From the NCBI GenBank assembly GCA_045628865.1, contig JAZQQB010000037.1, positions 1 to 12,360 on the forward strand: DNA of 12,360 bases, written 5' to 3'. The notes below the pieces were generated by a model. It was not told where the DNA came from. It saw nothing but the letters and a program-made list of their open reading frames with translations, and ran no database searches. The position numbers were made by a program, and so were the translations under genes. The DNA is from JAZQQB01 sp045628865 (GTDB lineage Bacteria > Bacillota > Clostridia > Lachnospirales > Lachnospiraceae). Of this stretch, positions 7,283-12,360 are shown in pieces (within the stretch, counting starts at the first letter, position 1; each line of letters opens with the position of its first letter).

Positions 7283-8410
7283 TTATTGAACTGGCTTTTC
7301 AAATACAAGCTCTGAATACTTATTAACTACTAATTCCTCAATCTTACTCAAATCAACATACTCAGCTAATTTCTCATCCACCGATGCCATATCCGCAAGC
7401 ATCATAGCATATAATACTTCACTACCATGAAAACCATCTACAAAATATGCATCACTACACGTAAAATGTGTCTGAATATCCTGATAATCATAAACAGAAT
7501 AATCATACTTCTCAAACAAAGGTACACAGGCGTCATAAATTTTCGACAAATACGTATAATTCCCTGTTTCCTGCATTCTCGTATAAACAGTTGGTGCATA
7601 TGGTGGAATAAATGCAGCTACTTGTATTTCTCGTTCATAGCAATACTGTAGTAAATCATCTAATTTATCAAGTGTTTCCGCATCAATCTCTGAACCATAC
7701 TCAAATCGTCCACCTGCATTCTCAATTCGATCAAAGGTATCCACAAATTGATAATCATCACCAGTTTCTGGATGTGTATAAAGTGCTCCATAATAGTAGG
7801 AACCATCCTTCATAAATCCACTATTTCGAACTTTACCACTCATCCCTATATTGTCTTTATTTCTAATAAGCTTTCCTAAGGTCCATTTCCCTTGTAGATA
7901 ATCTGAAATCATACCATGATAGATATTTTTTCGATTGATATCACTTTGATAAACCAGTTCATGGTACTCTGAATAATCTCCACAATTGGTGGAATTCCAT
8001 TCGTCATTAAATATCCAGGAATCGAGCCCTAAGATAACCATTTTCAACTGATCACCATCTATATTCATCAGGAAATTTTTGTACTCATCGAAGTTTTCTG
8101 CAACAGAACCACCTGTATTATAAAAGGATACCCCTTTCTGAAAACAGAAGCCTTTAAACTGCATTACTCTGGATGTACCAAGTGCAATACATTCTGGTTT
8201 ATAGGTATTAACATGATAAAGATCAATAAATTTCTGTTGTCCTGTATATGCCATACCAATCAATAATTCTCCTTCTGATTGTTCCTGCAATTCTATGATT
8301 TCATTAACTGTTTTTAATTCTCCAGACTTTTGTCCCGCATATTCTAATATTCCCCACAGTAAAAAGAAAGGAATCACCAAAAGAAGAAATTTCAATATAA
8401 ACTTTTTCAA
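7283..8410 (-). CDS. Membrane-anchored SGNH-like O-acylation partner (AlgJ/DltD-like role)
   Basis: This 375-residue protein has one N-terminal membrane anchor (about residues 4-22, after MKKF) and a large domain probably outside the cell. ALGTSRVMQF at 76-85 gives a candidate nucleophile Ser80. VILGLDSW (125-132) looks like a central block, and DGFHGSE at 325-331 gives Asp325 and His328 in the D-x-x-H arrangement of SGNH hydrolases and acyltransferases. It directly follows an MBOAT gene with a 12-base gap, the same pairing seen in alginate (AlgI with AlgJ/AlgX), D-alanylation (DltB/DltD) and peptidoglycan acetylation (PatA/PatB) systems. I infer that it transfers acyl groups delivered by the MBOAT protein onto a surface glycan. 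The start is TTG at 8410, supported by AAGGAG 8 bases upstream, and the next in-frame Met is at residue 53. A terminator follows. Overall sequence identity to a named family was not recognisable, so the call rests on motifs and context. Confidence 0.75.
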   Translation of the reverse strand: MKKFILKFLLLVIPFFLLWGILEYAGQKSGELKTVNEIIELQEQSEGELLIGMAYTGQQKFIDLYHVNTYKPECIALGTSRVMQFKGFCFQKGVSFYNTGGSVAENFDEYKNFLMNIDGDQLKMVILGLDSWIFNDEWNSTNCGDYSEYHELVYQSDINRKNIYHGMISDYLQGKWTLGKLIRNKDNIGMSGKVRNSGFMKDGSYYYGALYTHPETGDDYQFVDTFDRIENAGGRFEYGSEIDAETLDKLDDLLQYCYEREIQVAAFIPPYAPTVYTRMQETGNYTYLSKIYDACVPLFEKYDYSVYDYQDIQTHFTCSDAYFVDGFHGSEVLYAMMLADMASVDEKLAEYVDLSKIEELVVNKYSELVFEKPVQ

Positions 8411-8418
8411 CTTATTTT

Positions 8419-8424
8419 CTCCTT
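8419..8424 (-). promoter_or_regulatory. Ribosome binding site supporting the TTG start at 8410
   Basis: AAGGAG lies 8 bases before TTG and overlaps the TAA stop of the MBOAT gene (8423-8425). It supports the unusual start codon and suggests coupled translation of the two acylation proteins. Confidence 0.75.
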
Positions 8425-9865
8425 AAAACTGGAAATAGATAAAGTCGCCTGTCGTATTTCCGAGTATTGTATAAATTGTAAATGCAACAAATAGATAGTA
8501 CACCATCCAGTGAATGAATTTTGGCAGTTTAATAAATAGATTTCTTAATCTATCCACCGCCATAAATACTTCACCTACCAGGAATACCATCATAACTTTT
8601 GCTATTTCTGGTAATGTCACCTTATTAATCAGCATTCTTTGACATCCTCCCTTTAAATATGAGAAAGGATCTGCAATACCATCAAACACATGACTGATCA
8701 TATAAGTTGCTTCCTTCAAAGACTGTGCACGAAAGAATACCCATGCCACATTGCAGAAAGCGAAGACAAACAACCAACTAATAAGTTTACCTATCTTTAT
8801 TTTTCTAAACCTGGATAACGCACTATTACATAAATTTTCTAATGCATTAGCACACCCGTGAATCAGTCCCCAGATAACAAATGTCCAATTGGCTCCATGC
8901 CACAAACCACTTACCAAAAATGTAGTAATCACATTTAAGCTCCTTCTTGCTTTAGAGCATCTGTTTCCGCCCATTGGGATATACAGATAATCTCGAAACC
9001 ATGTAGTAAGTGAAATATGCCATCTAGCCCAAAATTCCTTGATGCTTATTGCAAAATATGGAAAATGGAAGTTCTCCATAAGATCGATTCCAAGTAACTT
9101 TGCTGACCCAATGGCAATATCCGAATATCCTGAAAAATCACAATAAATCTGTATTGTAAAGAAAAATGTTGCAACTACAAAACTAAAGCCTTCTGACTGA
9201 TATACATTGTTAAATACCATGTCCGCATACATAGCAAGCATATCTGACACTGCCATCTTCTTAAAAAAGCCCCAGCCCATCTGTTTCAAGCCAGCAATTG
9301 CCTTAGCTTCATCAAAATGTTTCTCCCCCTTGATTTGTGGCAAAAGATTTCTTGTTCGCTCAATTGGTCCTGCCACCAACTGTGGAAAAAATGAAATGAA
9401 GGTTGCATAATATCCAAAATGCTTCTCTGCTTTCACATCACCCTTATATACATCAATCACATAGCTTAATGTCTGAAATGTATAAAAGGATATACCAACT
9501 GGTAGCACCAGCTTTAATGTCACTGGATGTAATTTCAAACTAAATAGTCCAACAAAATCCACAAAGTTTTTGGAAAAGAAATTAAAATATTTAAATAGAA
9601 ACAATACTCCCATACAAACCACTGCTGTTGCAACTAAATACTGTTTCTTTTTTTTCTTACTTTCTGTATTCTCAATTAATCTTGCCGCTTCATATGATAC
9701 AAAAGTTGTCCCAAGTATTAATACAACATACTTGGGATTCCAGCTCATATAAAAATAGTAGCTTGCAATCAATAAAAGAATCCATCTATATTTATCTGCA
9801 ATCAACCAATACAAGGCAAATACGATTGGCAGAAAAATAGCATATGCATATGAATTAAAGAGCAT
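8423..9865 (-). CDS. MBOAT family O-acyltransferase (AlgI/DltB/PatA type)
   Basis: This 480-residue polytopic membrane protein is full length for the AlgI-type MBOAT family. Recognisable blocks in order are LPVGISFYTFQTLSYVIDVY (121-140), SFFPQLVAGPIER (158-170), IQIYCDFSGYSDIAIG (238-253), FWARWHISLTTWFRDYLYIP (278-297) with GGNR following, and LVSGLWHGANWTFVIWG (317-333). His323 in the last block is the invariant catalytic histidine, and His283 is the second conserved one. The protein moves an acyl group, usually acetyl, from a cytoplasmic donor across the membrane to a partner that modifies a glycan. The partner is most likely the adjacent SGNH-like protein. No DltA or DltC homologue is visible, so acetylation of a polysaccharide is favoured over D-alanylation. 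The start is ATG 9865 with GGAGG 6 bases upstream. The acyl group and target glycan are inferred. Confidence 0.95.
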   Translation of the reverse strand: MLFNSYAYAIFLPIVFALYWLIADKYRWILLLIASYYFYMSWNPKYVVLILGTTFVSYEAARLIENTESKKKKKQYLVATAVVCMGVLFLFKYFNFFSKNFVDFVGLFSLKLHPVTLKLVLPVGISFYTFQTLSYVIDVYKGDVKAEKHFGYYATFISFFPQLVAGPIERTRNLLPQIKGEKHFDEAKAIAGLKQMGWGFFKKMAVSDMLAMYADMVFNNVYQSEGFSFVVATFFFTIQIYCDFSGYSDIAIGSAKLLGIDLMENFHFPYFAISIKEFWARWHISLTTWFRDYLYIPMGGNRCSKARRSLNVITTFLVSGLWHGANWTFVIWGLIHGCANALENLCNSALSRFRKIKIGKLISWLFVFAFCNVAWVFFRAQSLKEATYMISHVFDGIADPFSYLKGGCQRMLINKVTLPEIAKVMMVFLVGEVFMAVDRLRNLFIKLPKFIHWMVYYLFVAFTIYTILGNTTGDFIYFQF

Positions 9866-9882
9866 CTTTTGCCTCCATCCTA

Positions 9883-11295
9883 TTAGGAATCAACTTCTGG
9901 ATCATTGGTAGAAAAGTAAATCATCTTAGGCTTTGCAACTGGCTCACCAATATCATGACCTATTGCCTCCTCACATTGCTGTGAATACTGCTTTGCTTCT
10001 CCATTCAGTACTTCTCTCATACTCTGAACAGTCACATTTCCACCAAAGGTACCTGTAAATACAGAAAGGATAAACATAAATACAATTGTACTAATTACTG
10101 CTGTCCATTTCTTTTGTTTGGAAGTAAATTGATTTAAAACATTACTCCACAAATCAGAACACACTTTTCTAATGCAGACTTCCAAGCATCCAGCCAGATA
10201 CAAAAATAACACCACATCCATAAGAATCATTGTTGCATAACGAATATTAGTAACACGTCCTACTCCAAAATTGCCCATGGCATAAAATGGCACACAAAGC
10301 ATAGCACAGTAGAGTACATAAAATAATACAAACAAACAAATCAAATATCGAAATTTAAATTTTTTCTCATTCTTCTCATTAACCAAAGTTCTTGCAACAA
10401 TCATTGATACAAGTACCAATAGACATAACTGAGGTCCCTTAAACCATATAAGAAACTCATTAATACCATTGATACCACTTTTTACTATTGTTGCAATTAC
10501 CCCCTGTTTTTCCACCATGGAAGCTCTTACTCTTGTTCCCGGTGAAAATGCATTTGCAAGAAATCCCGTTGTTGAACAAATAAATGTTGCAATATAAAAT
10601 GGTATATTTTTGTTCTTCTTTTTACAAATAGCAAAAACCATAAATCCTAATGTAATAAGTACCGCTGCAAATGCAGTCACATGATTTCCACCTGCGTTCC
10701 AAAAACATAGAAATACTGAAACCACCCATTTCCATATTGCAATTTTTTCCTTATTTAAACACGACAGCAACAAGGCTATTTCCCACAACATCCATGCCCA
10801 GAAAAGCATATATACCATACTTCCTGTATACCAAAATAAACCTTGTACTGGACTTGGCAAGCCTTCAACAATTGTTAGATAAATTGGCAATGTAATAATC
10901 CAATATTTTTTCCAGTCAATATCTAAACATTTCAATAATTCCTTTACAAAGAGAAAAATACCTACTAACGTATTGAGCAAGATAATCGTAGTCGTAAGCT
11001 TATAATATTCTTCATGGGTTCCATATATTCCAGGATGAAGCGCTCCCAAAAATGAACAGGTATAATTTCCTTGCCAATTATAATACATCTCTGTTGATGT
11101 TTTCCATGCACCTTCTACTATTTCTGGTAAACTCCCCTTTGAATGTGCTATTTCCCATGTATATTTATCTGAAAAATTATAATCATCTGTTGATGGGTGG
11201 TTATATATAGCGATCCATAGTATTGGAATCATTGCAAGTATACACACAATGATTATAATCTTATCTGTGATTTTTCTCCAATTTTCTAATTTCAT
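9883..11295 (-). CDS. Polytopic membrane protein, DUF6056-like, possible GT-C glycosyltransferase
   Basis: This 470-residue protein has about ten hydrophobic segments, the first at 11-31. Immediately after it comes HPSTDDYNFSDKY (33-45), an acidic pair in the first external loop, as in GT-C glycosyltransferases that use polyprenyl-phosphate sugars. Other marked stretches are NWQGNYTCSFLGAL (73-86), QGLFWYTGSMVYML (151-164), WNAGGNHVTAFAAV (199-212) and NAFSPGTRVRAS (248-259), a pattern I associate with the DUF6056 family. The last 60 residues are hydrophilic. I infer transfer of a sugar side branch to a glycan on the outer face of the membrane, but the function is not established. ATG 11295 follows the preceding TAG by one base and has AAGGGG 7 bases upstream. 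MBOAT and SGNH-like genes follow, which supports a role in glycan decoration. Confidence 0.75.
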   Translation of the reverse strand: MKLENWRKITDKIIIIVCILAMIPILWIAIYNHPSTDDYNFSDKYTWEIAHSKGSLPEIVEGAWKTSTEMYYNWQGNYTCSFLGALHPGIYGTHEEYYKLTTTIILLNTLVGIFLFVKELLKCLDIDWKKYWIITLPIYLTIVEGLPSPVQGLFWYTGSMVYMLFWAWMLWEIALLLSCLNKEKIAIWKWVVSVFLCFWNAGGNHVTAFAAVLITLGFMVFAICKKKNKNIPFYIATFICSTTGFLANAFSPGTRVRASMVEKQGVIATIVKSGINGINEFLIWFKGPQLCLLVLVSMIVARTLVNEKNEKKFKFRYLICLFVLFYVLYCAMLCVPFYAMGNFGVGRVTNIRYATMILMDVVLFLYLAGCLEVCIRKVCSDLWSNVLNQFTSKQKKWTAVISTIVFMFILSVFTGTFGGNVTVQSMREVLNGEAKQYSQQCEEAIGHDIGEPVAKPKMIYFSTNDPEVDS

Positions 11296-11296
11296 A

Positions 11297-12313
11297 CTAC
11301 TTCCCCTTCACTTTCTGTTTCATTTTTACCACGTATTTTTTACTTCCCAATAATAGCATAACTAACAACAATGAAAGCACATATACAATAATTACATTTA
11401 CTTCCCTCAGAAGCTTAAATGGAACAAAGGATAATTTCGCAACAACTCGTTCCCACATATGCATTACAAATATATGAAATACATAGATTCCTAAGGTATA
11501 TTTCCGTCCAATTCGATCCAAAATAGTACCTTCACCAATATTTTTGTATTTCACTGCAATTAAAAATGCCACTAATGCCACATACTCTGTATAGCCATGA
11601 TGAATAAAGATATTCTTAAAATATAATTCTATTACTAAATATAGGATTCCAATTCCGAAAAGGATATATGTTAACAGATTTTTTTTCAGAAGCCATCCCT
11701 TTTCTTCCATATAGTGAGTGAAGTACCCTATATACGCTGTAGAAAAGCTTGATGTCACCGCAACTCTTATGGTTGCAAGAGTCGATCCATTACCAAGCTC
11801 TGTATGTGCAGTTGCGAACAATCCTATCGCAATCACAAATCCTGGTATCGTTAATTTCTGAAAATGAAACACCCATAATAACATGTAAATAAATACCATC
11901 GAGTATAAAAACCACAAATGAGATGCAAATGGATCAATATCTAACAACAATCCTTTTCCAAACTGTAGCAAATTCCAGTTTTCAAATTCAATCGCAATAT
12001 TTTTATGAAATAGACCGTTCATTACATACTTTAATCCTACACTGATCATGTAATAGAACAAATAGGCTCCACAATATACAAGCACAATTTTCTTTAAATG
12101 CTTTACAATCTTTGATCCTCTTTCTCTTTCACTAGAATTCCATGAAAAATATCCAGCTACTAAAAAGAAAAACGGAACCGCTGTGCACATAAAATAATCT
12201 ACAAATTGCAAACTTCCTTCATATGGTACATGCTGACTAAGCACAAAAAAAGCTGCCAAGGATCTGAATATTGATATTGTAGAATTATACTGTTTTACAT
12301 CATTATGATTCAT
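11297..12313 (-). CDS. Acyltransferase-3 family membrane protein (OafA/WecH-like)
   Basis: This 338-residue protein has about ten membrane segments. It opens with FRSLAAFFVLSQHVP (16-30), which carries the conserved Arg17 and the His28 placed like the catalytic histidine of acyltransferase-3 proteins. TAVPFFFLVAGYF (44-56), SHLWFLYSMVFIYM (131-144) and RIGRKYTLGIYVFHIF (267-282) are further family blocks. Members transfer acetyl or other short acyl groups to sugars at the membrane. There is no attached SGNH domain, unlike OafA. Together with the MBOAT/SGNH pair two genes downstream, this gives two different acyl-transfer routes in one transcription unit. ATG 12313 overlaps the previous stop (ATGA), with GGGG 7 bases upstream. 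An in-frame upstream start is not better supported. The basic C-terminus (KKYVVKMKQKVKGK) is probably cytoplasmic. The glycan target is unknown. Confidence 0.9.
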   Translation of the reverse strand: MNHNDVKQYNSTISIFRSLAAFFVLSQHVPYEGSLQFVDYFMCTAVPFFFLVAGYFSWNSSERERGSKIVKHLKKIVLVYCGAYLFYYMISVGLKYVMNGLFHKNIAIEFENWNLLQFGKGLLLDIDPFASHLWFLYSMVFIYMLLWVFHFQKLTIPGFVIAIGLFATAHTELGNGSTLATIRVAVTSSFSTAYIGYFTHYMEEKGWLLKKNLLTYILFGIGILYLVIELYFKNIFIHHGYTEYVALVAFLIAVKYKNIGEGTILDRIGRKYTLGIYVFHIFVMHMWERVVAKLSFVPFKLLREVNVIIVYVLSLLLVMLLLGSKKYVVKMKQKVKGK

Positions 12314-12360
12314 GATTCATCCCCATCTTCATTTTTTCTACCGAAAACAATCATATCAAT
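12310..12360 (-). CDS. C-terminal 16 residues of an unidentified upstream gene (cut by window edge)
   Basis: The frame reads IDMIVFGRKNEDGDES and then TGA at 12310-12312, which overlaps the ATG of the acyltransferase by 4 bases. The overlap is the same coupled arrangement seen twice more in this window, which supports a real gene end. Sixteen residues are too few to assign a function. The hydrophobic-then-charged ending would suit either a soluble or a membrane protein. Confidence 0.55.
   Translation of the reverse strand: MDMIVFGRKNEDGDES

Noticed and set aside
9648..9655. Run of eight T (A8 on the coding strand) in the MBOAT gene as a phase-variation tract
   Set aside because: The run encodes lysines in a basic loop, the frame is intact, and runs of eight are common in AT-rich genomes. 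No sign of slippage can be seen in one sequence.
7283..9865. dlt operon for D-alanylation of teichoic acid
   Set aside because: The MBOAT and anchored partner resemble DltB/DltD in layout, but no DltA ligase or DltC carrier is adjacent, and the partner lacks recognisable DltD sequence.
1..12360. Mobile elements, CRISPR arrays, tRNA or rRNA genes
   Set aside because: Scanning for repeated spacers, transposase motifs and RNA gene landmarks gave nothing convincing. Almost all of the window is coding on the minus strand.

Overview
The window is a low-GC stretch in which every credible gene lies on the minus strand, so transcription runs from high to low coordinates. Strong AAGGAG-type ribosome sites, TTG and ATG starts, 1-4 base gene overlaps and the protein style suggest a Clostridia member, most likely Lachnospiraceae (Roseburia, Coprococcus, Blautia-like). 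This placement is inferred from style, not from a marker gene. The content is a surface polysaccharide (capsule, exopolysaccharide or cell-wall glycopolymer) biosynthesis locus.

The upstream unit runs from about 12360 down to 7283. It begins with the last 16 codons of an unidentified gene. Then come an acyltransferase-3 family membrane protein, a DUF6056-like polytopic membrane protein (possible GT-C glycosyltransferase), an MBOAT O-acyltransferase, and a membrane-anchored SGNH-like partner of AlgJ/DltD type. It ends at a strong intrinsic terminator (7219-7260). The theme is modification of a lipid-linked or exported glycan at the membrane, mainly O-acylation.

The 160-base gap at 7123-7282 is the only sizeable non-coding stretch. 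It holds the terminator, a weak promoter candidate and a leader whose ends can pair (GGTATGCC with GGCATGCC) just before the ribosome site of the next unit.

The downstream unit runs from 7122 to beyond base 1. Its first gene encodes a fusion of a WecG/TagA/CpsF (GT26) domain and a GT4 domain. An O-antigen ligase/polymerase-like membrane protein, a GT2, two GT4 enzymes and the N-terminal 187 codons of a GT2-like protein follow. The simplest reading is that the fusion adds early sugars to an undecaprenyl-linked primer, the GT4/GT2 enzymes extend the repeat unit on the cytoplasmic face, and the Wzy-like protein polymerises or ligates it outside. The upstream unit may then decorate the product. 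No flippase, ABC exporter, initiating phosphosugar transferase or chain-length regulator is visible, so these must lie outside the window. Sampled lines of the middle block (about 2-7 kb) are about 38-47% GC and those of the flanks about 28-37%, which suggests a mosaic locus. No tRNA, rRNA, CRISPR array, insertion sequence or prophage gene was seen.
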